A stretch of DNA of 64,000 bases from Shinisaurus crocodilurus (taxonomy: Eukaryota > Chordata > Lepidosauria > Squamata > Shinisauridae). The notes below the pieces were generated by a model. That model ran no database searches, was not told where the DNA came from, and was given only the letters and a program-made list of their open reading frames with translations. The stretch covers positions 1-64,000 of the forward strand of contig JAHFWL010000442.1 of assembly GCA_021292165.1 (NCBI GenBank). The letters run 5' to 3'. Made by a program: the position numbers and the translations under genes. Positions 49,511-59,822 of this stretch are shown piece by piece. Within the stretch, counting starts at the first letter, position 1. Every line of letters starts with the position of its first letter.

Positions 49511-49950
49511 TTCTCTGAGCTCTGCAGAAATGTACAATACACCCCTGTATCAATGAAAGCCCTGTTATCAATGAAAGGCCAGCCATCCACCATCAGATGG
49601 TGGATGGAGTTTGAACCTGCTGTAATGTCCCCAACTGTGGGTACATTATGAGTACATTGTGCCCATTTACATATATGAGGTAAGGTAAAGGAATGCCCTT
49701 TACATAAATATATATGGATGAGCTACAGTTTAGATTAACTTGTGTCGTATGTGGGTACTGAAACAAACCGATGTGTTCTATGTAATTAGATTATCACTGA
49801 GGTAAGCAAAAGTATCTTACGAAGAGACTACAGAATAGCTCTTGTTCAGAAGTGAAATCAATAATTGTTGAAGTCATCATTGTTGTGCTCAGCAGTACAT
49901 GTCATTTTCATAAATAGTTCACTTTCATTTTCATCAATCATGCATTACAG

Positions 49951-50007
49951 CTGGAGAATGGAAACCTGTTGTTGGACATAGATGAAAATCTTGATAGAGT
50001 CACTCAG
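49951..50007 (+). CDS. DAB1: Candidate DAB1 alternative exon (57 nt, exon 9c-like)
   Basis: Between acceptor tgcattacag and donor CAG|gtaagc lie 19 codons, LENGNLLLDIDENLDRVTQ, open in the DAB1 frame and phase 0 at both ends. Mammalian DAB1 has an optional 33-residue insert at exactly this point, after SQPVS and before AVTQ. From memory, that insert contains NRNLPTDFDEIFEATK. Aligned with one gap, NGNLLLDIDENLDRVTQ shares N.NL..D.DE and a final T. Position, phase and this pattern suggest the second half of the insert. Its first half (NGYSFEDF type) was not found. The exon may also be a chance splice-site pair, so I treat it as probable, not proven. Confidence 0.55.
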
Positions 50008-50291
50008 GTAAGCTAATTCTCTATAGACATAGATGAACTCACTAAAAACAGCAGAGTCTATAAACTGGCTAAACAGAGATTAACTATAGTTACTACAAGC
50101 TCTAAGATGTTAGTAGAAAATACAAATGGTTGGTTATAATCCAAATATCTAACACTCAATTATTTACCACTTAAGCTGCCTTTTTACAAGGATTTACATA
50201 CCCAAAGCTCAGAAATCCTAGGAAAAAGTTGTTGGATTCTGACCTGTAATTCCAAACCACATAATGGATGGAAATGGGCAGGGATTTTACC
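50008..50291 (+). other. DAB1: Intron sequence after the candidate exon
   Basis: AT-rich intron with no repeat recognised up to the element at 50292. Confidence 0.8.
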
Positions 50292-50680
50292 TAGGGATGG
50301 AAGATCTGTCAGTTTTGTTTCTTCTCCATTTCTCATTTTTCCAGTCTTAAATTCATTTCATCCCATTTCCACATTAGGGGGTAGGGGCGGTGTTAAAAGA
50401 AGTCCACATAAAAATCCATATGCATGTTGTGTGCTTTTCTCCTCATATACACATTATAGTACACAATTTCCCCTAATATATGCGTTTTTGTGTACACTTT
50501 TCCCTAATACATGCATTTCTGTATGCATTTTTTAATTGGAGAACTGCATCGCAACATCCTGAGAAGTGCTAATATCAAAGTATAGCTGTTTTTGGTTTTG
50601 TGTATTGGTTCGGGAAGTGCGAATTAGGTAAGTTTACGTTAATTAAAATGTGAACTGGACAAATTTCTCCCCTATCCCTA
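50292..50680. mobile_element. AT-rich TIR element, TAGGGATGG family
   Basis: Ends TAGGGATGG and CTATCCCTA are inverted. The interior has loosely repeated 'cccctaatatatgc-tttttgtgtacac' units. The closest relative is 54742-55138. The flanks attttacc and ctttcccc agree at five of eight positions, weak evidence for an 8-bp duplication. Confidence 0.6.
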
Positions 50681-51010
50681 CTTTCCCCAGTTATAGTCCA
50701 AGGTGAGCCCCAGACGTAGTCCAAAGATAAAGCAAGTCAAAAGTCAAAGATGTAATTAAGATATCAAAGCTAAGATGAAAGGGTTGGGTGAAATAACCTC
50801 TAACCAAGCCCAGATCTTCTTTTTCAAAGTTTCCTATGTGAATGAGATATTTAAATTTCTAAAATATGGGATATAAGTTAACTTTCCAACATAAATTCAT
50901 CAATCAAGATTCAAATCTAAGAAAAGAAACTAACCACAAATCCATACAAGTGGTTTTCAGTAACAGCTTCATTGAAGGAAACTGTGAGGATGTTGGCTTA
51001 GCCATTAATG

Positions 51011-51131
51011 CAGCCTCCCCCAGTTGTTTTGGACAACAGCTCTCAGGATTCATGAGCATTGGCCATGCTGGCTGGGGCTGATGGGAGTTGAAGTCTAAAA
51101 TACCTGGAGGTCATCAGGTTGGGGAAGGCAT
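51011..51131. mobile_element. hAT foldback MITE, decayed
   Basis: CAGCCTCCCCCAGTTGTTTT at the left opposes 'aggttggggaaggc' at the right. The inner part 'ggctgatgggagttgaagtc' pairs with 'gacaacagctctcagga' imperfectly. This is a common palindromic element type in reptiles. The target duplication is not preserved. Confidence 0.6.
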
Positions 51132-51259
51132 AGATTGTTCAGCCAACATGTAAACATTCACACTACATTGACAAAACATCAGAACAGGAAACCGAGGACA
51201 GTAGCTTATACTGCTGCTGCTGCTGCCCTCCCTCTGTTTCTTTTGTGCCACTGGGACCT

Positions 51260-51475
51260 ACTGCTAGCACAACAGGAAGCTAGCCTAGTAGTGCCTCCTA
51301 AAGCAACCCTGGAAATGATCTGGAATGCTTTTTCTGGAATGGGACAGGTCAGTGGAGCTCCCTTCTGAGAGCTCCACTGACCTGACCTGTTCCAGAAATG
51401 AGCATTTCAGCTCATTTCCATTTGCTTAAGGGTCCGCTAGCGATGGGTCCTGCTAGTGTGCAGGCAGCATTGGAC
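51260..51475. repeat. Foldback repeat with about 50-bp inner arms
   Basis: AGGTCAGTGGAGCTC (51346-51360) is exactly reversed at 51369-51383 across 8 nt. Pairing continues outward to about 51310 and 51420 with a few mismatches ('tctggaatgctttttctggaa' against its counterpart), and more weakly to 'ctgctagcac' and 'gtgtgcag'. Likely a MITE of unknown family. Confidence 0.7.
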
Positions 51476-54069
51476 ACTGCCCTTGCACAGAAGAAGGGGA
51501 ATATTTTATGTTAATTAAATTTTAGTACACAGTAACAAGAATGCACTTCATATACAGAAAAATCCTACACCTAAGATTTCTTCATGGTTCTGTATTGGTA
51601 CAAGGGCAATTTACACCATGAGTAAAAACAACAGAACCCTGTCCCAAGGAGCTTGCTTGAGAGAGAGAGATAATTTGTGCTTGAACTAAAATTATGCATT
51701 ATAGTAAATGAATGCAGTTATCCTAATCAGTAATAATCCAATACCACTTCTACTGTGTTAAGACCTCAATTACGCTGCTGTGTTTCTGCTAACTAAAATT
51801 CAAAAAAGCTCTTGCTAAATAGTAATAGAGTTAGTGAGGAACACTGAGGGCAATGCAAGATCTAGATGTGAAGTCATCGGAGAAAAAGCCCAAAGAATTT
51901 GATATGGTTAGCCTGGAGAGAACACCTGACTTTTCAAATATTTAAAGTGCATTTAAAAGGACAGGAACAGCAGCTCACACCAAGGAAAGAGTTTCTCTTG
52001 GTCCATTCATACATGCAACAGCCCCTGTGTGCTCACATCCAAAATCAGGTAGGAGCTAACTGCTGGCTTATAACTTGGCCAGGATTGCCTAGAGGCATTG
52101 TTTTTATGTGCAATCTGTGGCTGTCCAATTCCCATAATTGCAGAGGCACTTCTTCAGCATGCAGCCATCACAGGTATATTTTCCATTAAATCAAATTCAA
52201 CAGAAGCAGGCAATCTTTAATGTTCAAATAAAATATGCTCTTGCAAAGAAAATTATTAGCTTCTAAAAAGACCATTTATTTATATTAGCAAAATGAATTT
52301 TGATCAGCTTCGTTATTTGCATGCTAATGTAACTCCTCAAATTGCTCATCAGTTTATCATATCATCATGTTTTCTCTGCATCATTCCATAAAATGTTGAA
52401 TAATTTACTATGCAGTTACAATGATAGTCGAGATAGGTGCGCCGCATTTGCAAATCCACTTGAAAGTTGAGTATGTCAGGACTCTAGAGACCACACAGTA
52501 TGCCACCAAACACTAGAAAGATGCTTAGCAAACTTCATTTCACCAGATATGCTTGGTTTTCCAAATTATTGCTACATCTTCTTGTAATGGCTAGTATTAA
52601 TTGAATTTCAATTGAAATCTGTGCTGCATTTCAGACATATGCCACACAATAGGTCCTTTGCCATTGAGGCTACAATTTTTATGATAATTGTAAGGGTGTG
52701 TGTGCATGTGTTTGAGAGAGAGAGACCATTTCAGAATCATTCTCTAGCTGCCGAGCCTTCTTAGAATAAAAGATTAACAAGAAACACAGCTTTATCAGAG
52801 TACCCTTGGCTTCCAGAAGCTGAAAAATAATCTCTTCCCATGATAATTGGGAAATTTCCTCCTTGCCATATGAGTGGATTTGTTACGCCTCCTTGCCACA
52901 TGAGGAACACAACCTTTAAAACAGGTGGCATCTTATTAAATGAGAATTTTTATAGGACTAAGAGCTATCTTTCAAAGGAAAATCTTCCTCGACTTTCTTG
53001 TCTGGCATTTATATGTAGAATAACTAGTCGCCTTCCCTTCAAATTAAGACAATGTAGGTCTTGAGCTTCTGCTTTTCTTTTTTTAAAAGGACTTTGGGCT
53101 ATAAAGAGGATCTAATTCATTTTTCATTTCAAGGGCCTTTAATTGGAGTTACTTCAAACTCAAGTAGTTAACATCCTTCCCTGGAATCAGTGCATAAGGA
53201 GACAGAGAGCTTCACACTTGGAAGTCCCAAAGTTTAAGGAAGACTTTGTTGAGCATTATGTCACCTTGCACACTCTTCCCAATGAACAGATCTGTGTTCT
53301 ATTTTAAAGCTCTGTTTTGGCTTTTTGAATATTGATTTGAATGTATGGCCCTATGAAGGGCATGAGAGACCCGGGAGTAAGATAACAGGGTAGAACATCC
53401 TAAATATTCTTAAGGTAATTTGTTTGCCATATCGGGCTGGTTTGATAGACTATTCCTGCTGCCTGTCCAGGGCAAATACCTGTCCTGTCTGGGCCTGCTG
53501 GATGTTCACATATAGTGTTTCATTTGCAAAGCACCTACACATGCACAAATCCAAGGTATGTAGGTCCAAATCTTCCTTCTTATTCCCAGATTTAATATGC
53601 AATTACCAATTTGCATCTGATGAGATATTACAGTACTATGTACTATGCTGATGTGCCTTAGTGGCTGAGTTCAAATATTACTGCTCCCAAGAACTAACAG
53701 GCACATTGTTCTCTCTCAGCCTCCCACATCTGCAATATGGGGATAATAATACTTATATAACTACCATATAGGATTGCTCTATATGTATGTGAAAATACAC
53801 TGAACATTTGAAAGTTCTATATACATTCTAAATATCTCCCTGCCTGCAGAGTTGTTAAAGGATCTGGTGCCATTTTAGGGTCGGGAGAACTTGTACAACT
53901 GTAACTTCTGCAGATATTCTTCTGATGGAGAAAAAAAACCTCTAACCATTTGTCATCAGACTGTCCACTTCACCCTAAAATCTGTGGATTGTTTCACAGG
54001 TCCTGGATGAGAAACTAAACAAAAGCCCACTATTAACATTGGCCTTTTAAAGGCAAGGTTTTCTTTCAG

Positions 54070-54576
54070 GTGTTGAGAGTGCCTGGTTTTTACAAAATGC
54101 CACTTCCTGGTCAGATTACATGGTCAATCTTCTGGCATTATCAGCAGAGGAACTCTCCACCCAGCCCTGTCTTTTGGATAGGAAGAAGGATTTTTGTGGA
54201 GTTCCTCAGAGCTCTGTCTTCAGCAGGCTTTAAAAATTATTTTGATTGTACATATTCCCCTTCCACTAGTAAGCAGCTGGGTTTGGGTACAACTACAGGT
54301 CAACAGAATTCTTCTGCTTACTTTCTGTTGCTTGAATCAGTTCTGTGGGAGGTGAGATTCTCATTACATGATCGGAACCCAAGGACACTTTTGTCAAGGG
54401 CAAACTGCCCCCAAATGTTTCGGGGGGTGGAACGTGAGCAGCTTATGGCCAAGATGTTTATGAGCTTAGTTCTCATGAAGCTGGATAAGTTAATGGGAGG
54501 TATCCTGGGGCAGAAGATGGTGGAAGATGGAGCTCAATCACTACTGTATGTCCAGGTGCCAGAACCACTGTCATGA
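54070..54576 (+). other. 168-codon open frame of unknown status
   Basis: The frame begins MLRVPGFYKMPLPGQITW and ends YVQVPEPLS. It has no signal, repeat or motif I recognise and no obvious splice context tying it to DAB1. Its length is only somewhat above what chance gives in this much intron. It may be part of an unrecognised repeat. Confidence 0.2.
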
Positions 54577-54741
54577 ACACTCCAAATCCAGCCAATACTT
54601 TTCTCCCTCAGTAATAGTTCTCCTTGACATAGCCCTTCTGGTGTCCATTCCTGGTCCTGTTGTAGGAATAAAACAGAGCACCCATAAGAGTCTGAATTCT
54701 AACTCATCTGTACTTGCTGAGAGTTTAATGGGAATCCAATT

Positions 54742-55138
54742 TAGGGATGGGTGAATAATTTTTGCTTAGTTTCTCATTTTTGCAACCATAAGTTCATTTC
54801 AGCCTATTTCTGCTTCAGTTTGTGAATTCTGCAAAAAAAAGCACAAAAATCAGTACAATTTTCATACACATTTCTCCTAATATATGCATTTTGTATGCAC
54901 TTTTTCTAGTGTGCACACTTTCTACAAGTGATTTCCCCTAATATAATGCATTTTTGTGCATACTTTACCCTAATATATACATTGTTGTGTACACTTTTTC
55001 TTACCCTGTGCATTTTTTGTAGCTGCAAATTGCATTACAAAATTCTGAAAAGTGCAGATTTTTGTGCACAAGTGCATTCTGGTTTGCATATAGTTTGTAT
55101 AAAAAAATTAGAACAAATGAATTTTTCATCCATCCCTA
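54742..55138. mobile_element. AT-rich TIR element, TAGGGATGG family
   Basis: TAGGGATGGGTGAATAATTT at the left is matched by 'aatgaatttttcatccatcccta' at the right. The interior carries repeated 'cctaatatatgcattttgt' units of 30-45 bp. No coding capacity and no clear target duplication. Confidence 0.7.
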
Positions 55139-56128
55139 TTTTCAAATCTGCAACCATTGATTTCCACTCAGGAAGCAGCATCCCATAGTAACATGACTTT
55201 TATGGGCATTATCTCCTCTGCTGTCACTTTTTTATGCCCTCTGGCATATGGGACCATGCTTTAGGACAGAAGACTAGAGGGGTTTCTCTATGCCTCTTCT
55301 CCAGTTGTCCTATTGCTATGTTCATGCATCTGATTCGGGATCAACAAGGAGAGGTAATCCTGCAGGTCCCTTCTGACTGAGGAGAACTCAGTTTCCAGAG
55401 TTGGCCAGTATGTCCATAAACCTTGGTGGTTGACTAGCAGCCTGTATTAAGGTCCAGTAGTACATCCAAATCTGTTACAACTAGCAGCCTACAGTCTGAC
55501 CTACGAAAGCTGCAAACCATAAGTTACTTGGAGCAGGTTCTGGTTACGCTTCTTTCTTCTAGAAGATGCTCTGCCTGTTAAGGTCTACTTCTGGAAGGCC
55601 TTTTCTAGCTAGTGTGGTGATATGGGGCATATACCAAATAAGGTTTAAGTTAAGGATCTGGGGAAAAAATAAGATTGTCTGCCTAATGATCTAACTGAAT
55701 ACAAATACACTGAAGAGACAGGTGTTAGCGTTAAGAAGGGTAATAAAAATAAGAGGATTGATCCTGTCTTCTGACCAGGAGGTGGTAGCATGTCCCATGT
55801 AGAGAATGCCCTCTAGATAGCTTCCAAGGAATTTATTGTAAGTTTTCTTTTTTAAAAAAAATCATATCCCTTTTACCTTCAGTATTATGAAGGAGAAATG
55901 TTGGCTGGCACAGTGTAAAGAAACAACATTTTTTTTAGACTTTTCCCTTAAGGTTTGCCTTACAGAACGGTGCACAAAATCTGGCAATTAGAGCCCATAT
56001 AATCTACTGCAGAATGTAAAAACTATGTGAGAACTTAAGCTTGCTTTCCACTACAAGTCCATCCTTGTTGCTCAGTGGATAAGAGAAGATGCATGCCTGA
56101 CTCTTTCTCATTCTGAAATTCTTTGCAG

Positions 56129-56191
56129 GCTGTTCCCCAACTAGAGCTGTTTGGGGACATGTCCACTCCTCCTGATGTAACCTCTCCCCCT
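56129..56191 (+). CDS. DAB1: DAB1 exon, residues 242-262
   Basis: Twenty-one codons, AVPQLELFGDMSTPP then DVTSPP, open the serine/proline-rich region behind the tyrosine cluster. The acceptor is attctttgcag and the donor CCT|gtaagt. Phase is 0 at both ends, 63 nt. Mammals have AVTQLELFGD, so Thr is replaced by Pro at residue 244. With 241 residues before it, numbering stays collinear with the mouse 555-residue form. Confidence 0.97.
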
Positions 56192-56801
56192 GTAAGTACT
56201 GGTAACAAATGTCTTGTTTCTTTCTTGCATGCCACTTTCAGCAAACTTATTGTAGCGGTATAATGCATTTAGATATTCATGAGAAACAATGCCCCATACT
56301 GAAGCTGAAAGAATTTCAAACAGGCTTGCAATCATATTACCCAGTTTGAATCTTTCCCTCTGTAAAATAGCTCATTACCTTACTACTTTTTCAGCACTAA
56401 TTGCTTACATGGATCCCCTGTGAAGCTATTAAAATCACACAACCTTGGACCTTTATGAAGAAACAGGTGCTGTAAGAATCTGCATATATCTTAGGAGCTG
56501 GGAAAGAACACTTTCAATTTATTGAATACATTATAAATTATAAGAGATTTTTCTTATACAATTTCTTGTCCTGTTTCTGAAAAGTGCAGATTTGCTGCTG
56601 TTTTCTTCTCCTTCTCTCTCACATCTACATCTTCTCTCTTTATTATCCCACCCGTCACCCACCCCATGCTTTCCTCTTTCACACGTTAGCTCTTTTAATT
56701 AGGAAAGAGGATGTGGAGCCAGTTCTTGGCAGCAAAGGCAGCCACTGAGATGTCGCCAGTGTGTGCTTATCAGTGCATTCTAATCTTGCCTTGTTTTATA
56801 G
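56192..56801 (+). other. DAB1: DAB1 intron, 610 nt
   Basis: No repeat or gene recognised. It ends in gccttgttttatag. Confidence 0.9.
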
Positions 56802-56910
56802 ACCCCTGCAACTCCAGGTGATGCCTTTATCCCATCTTCATCCCAGTCACTTCCTGCTGGTGCAGAGGTATTTAGTTCTGTACCTTACAGCACTGCTGCT
56901 GTACCCTCAG
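56802..56910 (+). CDS. DAB1: DAB1 exon, residues 263-298
   Basis: Thirty-six codons, starting [20 protein letters not shown], plus one base encode a Ser/Pro/Ala-rich linker of low complexity ending TAAVPS-G. The acceptor is ttgttttatag and the donor CAG|gtgagt. Phase changes from 0 to 1, the first departure from the phase-0 series, and the Gly codon is completed by the next exon. This part has no known fold and tethers the PTB and phosphotyrosine region to the C-terminal tail. Confidence 0.97.
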
Positions 56911-58769
56911 GTGAGTTATTCACATCAAACTATTCAAGGGAGAACTTAAAGATCAATCTGAAAATATGTGACCATAAAGGGAAGGAGGGACTGTCCTGCT
57001 ATGACTGGCTCAGCCTCAGCCCTGAGGCAGCCTATGGGGCAAATCCATCTCGAAGGTCAAAAGTCAGGCAGTGGTCAGAAGCACAGACAAACAGTCCAAC
57101 ATAAAAAAGAATCCCAGAAACAGGTTTTTATCAGGAACCCAGGGGCCAGCAGCAAAGTTTCAAGGTACTGAGAGCTGAAGTAAGGTGGTGTTCTAGTAAC
57201 CCTCCCTGTCTAGGCTTATAAGCTAGAGCATCCAGGCCTCACCCAGGACTCTACTGCAGCAGCACATCAGAGGCTTCTGGAAGAAGTCCTCCTCATGAGG
57301 AGCCCTTTACTCATGAAGAGCATTTCTTTGCAAATGGGCACTCCCTCCTCACGGGGTTTGCTCTCCCCTGGCTATTTGAGATGTCAATGCTCTCAAGGGA
57401 TAGGTGGTCACTCAGCCTCTGTCTCAGAGGTGGAGTTACCCTCTTCTTGTGGAGATGGACCTCCAACCATCTCCCCAAGGGCCCGGGTTCCTCCTGGTAT
57501 TCTGGCATGGGCTGCTCTTTGATGCTGTTTGTCTCTGGGAACTCTAGCTCCCTTTCAAGAGGATTCCTCCATCAACACATCCAGAATCTTGGAGACTCGA
57601 CCCTTTTAGATTTGTAGTGTTAGTAAGTAGGTGCTGGTTCACACACCCATGCTCATAAGTCGATGACTGCAAAGAATGAGCTATCACAGGCAGAATGTTT
57701 ACATCACCTCTTACATGCATTATTTTTCAGTGGATACAGTTTGCACATTTTGGGGAGCTATTAAGAATTGGACTGATGATCCATTCAATTAAAAGGTCTC
57801 CAATCATTTCATATTCATCAGAAGGCAGTGGGACAGGCTCTCTTTTTTGTTTGGCCCTCAAGACCAATTTGTTTTCTCTTGATTTCCCTGGAGTTTCAGT
57901 GGCAACAAGAAATTTAAAAAAACACACACAAAGAGATGTTTGTTATACATTTTTCAGTTTTCTTCAGTGTCCCAAATGTAAATGATGGTTTAACATTTTG
58001 CCTCAGTTTTGAAGCTTTGAAAATTTAAGAGACAATGTATTTGTTCCCCATTGCTGCTTTTGAATTGAACCCTATTTCCATGATACAGTTATCTGTCCTG
58101 AAGAAATAAAACAATAGAAACCCTTGTTTGTTCGTAAAAATTATAGAATACCACTATAATGTTAAGTGTGAATTAGCCAGAACTGTGTGTGGCCTACACC
58201 GACTTTCCTATTCCTGCTTTTAGATTAATAAAATGTTGTGATCTGAATAAAATATGCAAAGAAAGTTCATATGCAGATAGGTACATATATTATATTATTC
58301 TTCTAGGAACAGGAGGAGACTAAAGAGGCATTCAGAGATCTGAAGCCTGTCTCCTTGACTGTTAGAAGTCCTGAACCACCCCCAGCTGGCTTTGGAGATT
58401 TGAATAGGCTCTGCCTGCATATTTGCAAGGTTATCTTGTTAAGAATAAGATCTAGAAACTTCCTGCATTCTTCACTACAGATAGAATAATCGTTCTTCTT
58501 CTTTCTCATACTAACCGATTACGGATGTAGTTCCACTCTGATAGAAAAAGAGCATCCTATTTTTTCGCGTGTGAGCTGTTTTCAGCACAGATTATAAATT
58601 ACTTACTGTTTTTATATTGTTACTTGATTTTTTATAAATTATTAAGTACTTGAAGCAATGTGCAATACAACCATAAAAAAGAAATAAGATAGAACAATTT
58701 CTGAACTGTAATTAAAAACAAAACAGATTCTCCCCCCCCCACCCCCCCAATTATAGAACAATCTCCCCA

Positions 58770-59050
58770 GAGAGGCCCACCTGGTGCCAACATTATTATC
58801 TTTTCGGTACTAGATTAAGACCTTCTTCTACTCTCGGGTATTTGGCAGCCTATGATAAAGTTTTTAATTGGGACCTGTGATTTCGTATTGTTGATTGTTA
58901 AAGGTGTGTGTCTGTCATGTCTGTTTATAGGTTGCTGAATGGTTTGTATATTATGCACAATATTGTATTTTTAAAGTTTTTAATCTTTGAAAACCACCAA
59001 GAGAGCTTTGGCTGTTGGAAATGTAATGAAATGAAAATTACAGTAAAAGA
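58770..59050 (+). mobile_element. CR1/L2-type LINE 3' end
   Basis: The translated start reads LPREAHLVPTLLSF, a stop, then IKTFFYSRVF, the relic of the LPxxVR...LKTxLF ORF2 terminus shared by CR1/L2-group LINEs. It continues with 'ggtttgtatattatg' and 'aaaaccaccaagagagctttggctgttgg' and a 'aatgtaatgaaatg' end. 5'-truncated and inactive. Confidence 0.6.
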
Positions 59051-59081
59051 GGAGAACCCTCTAAAATTAAGGAACATATTA

Positions 59082-59242
59082 GGGAGCAATCCTATGCATG
59101 TCGAGACAGAAAAAGGTTGGACTTGATAGCCTTGTAGGCTCCTTCCAACTCTATGATCTATGAAACTCCCAGAAATCCCCACCCATCATGGCTGGGAGTT
59201 GTAGGACTTTTTTCTGTCTAAACATGCATAGAATTGTGCCCC
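59082..59242. mobile_element. Harbinger-like foldback MITE carrying a CR1 tail in its loop
   Basis: Outer arms 'gcaatcctatgcatgtcgagacagaaaaa' (from 59086) and 'ttttttctgtctaaacatgcatagaattgtgcccc' (to 59242) pair as in 12586-12694. Between them, 59113-59162 is a CR1-type 3' end, GGTTGGACTTGATAGCCTTG through CTATGATCTATGAA, absent from the other copies. The ends are TTA and TAA, so a direct TWA duplication cannot be separated from the palindrome here. Confidence 0.75.
59113..59162 (+). mobile_element. CR1 LINE 3' tail
   Basis: GGTTGGACTTGATAGCC, CTCCTTCCAACTCTATGAT and a terminal 'ctatgatctatgaa' match the CR1 3' signature (GGTTGGACT...CCTTCCAACTCTATGATTCTATGA). It lies inside the MITE at 59082-59242. 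Confidence 0.8.
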
Positions 59243-59507
59243 TAAATCACGGAAAGCTTGGTGGAACAGTATAGGCCTACCAGGCCAACAAGGGAGCCAA
59301 CCTAGTCTCCCTGGGAATGAAGTTCCATAATGGGTGCTACTACACAGAAGAGTCTCCACCAACCTCACCTTTGTGGAAGATGGGATACATAACAGGGCCC
59401 TAGATGGCAAGTGCAGGCTCTGGGCAGGGTTTATATTTGAGGAGGCAATATTTCAGATACCCTGACCCTAAATAGATTACCGTACACATCCCATTCCATA
59501 GAACAGG

Positions 59508-59560
59508 GGTGTGAAACTATTTTCAGTCCAAGGGCCAAAGGGCCAAGGGCATTTAATAGC
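59508..59560. mobile_element. hAT-type 5' end fragment
   Basis: CAGGGGTGTGAAACTATTTTC followed by 'agtccaagggccaaagggcc' resembles hAT termini such as 2659 and 39724. The remainder is not visible. Confidence 0.45.
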
Positions 59561-59639
59561 TGTAAATAGCACATGGGGTGGTGGTTATGTCATCTTTTTA
59601 TCCAGTCTATTTTTTACATCTGTCTTAGCTATTTAAGTA

Positions 59640-59822
59640 ATTTTAAAAGTGTTTTTTAAATGTTTGAGTAAATTCTTTGATGTTTTATTGTTTGTAATTT
59701 TTTAAATTATTCTTATTATACTGTATTTTATTGTAAAATTGTATTTCATTATGTAATTTTATAATTGTTGTAAACCGCTCAGAGAGCTTCGGCTATTGGG
59801 CGGTATAGAAATGGAATAAATA
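59640..59822 (+). mobile_element. LINE-type 3' end
   Basis: AT-rich sequence passing to 'ttgtaaaccgctcagagagcttcggctattgggcggtatagaaatggaataaataataacaata' is a very common reptilian repeat terminus with a conserved hairpin ('cgctcagagagcttcggctattgggcgg'). Probably of the CR1/L2 group. Confidence 0.6.

Noticed and set aside
49790..49801. A possible 12-nt microexon (cag-like tag acceptor, ATTATCACTGAG, donor gtaagc) upstream of the 57-nt exon
   Set aside because: The acceptor has no adequate pyrimidine tract and there is no known DAB1 counterpart. Such short pairs arise by chance.
53240..53310. Segment reading KFKEDFVEHYVTLH considered as the missing first half of the optional DAB1 insert
   Set aside because: Only ED-F is shared, it lies downstream of the 57-nt candidate, it is not bounded by splice sites, and it runs into a stop.
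54070..54576. 168-codon open frame considered as a gene
   Set aside because: No motif, homologue or splice logic is visible. The length is compatible with chance over 64 kb in six frames. Kept only as a low-confidence feature.
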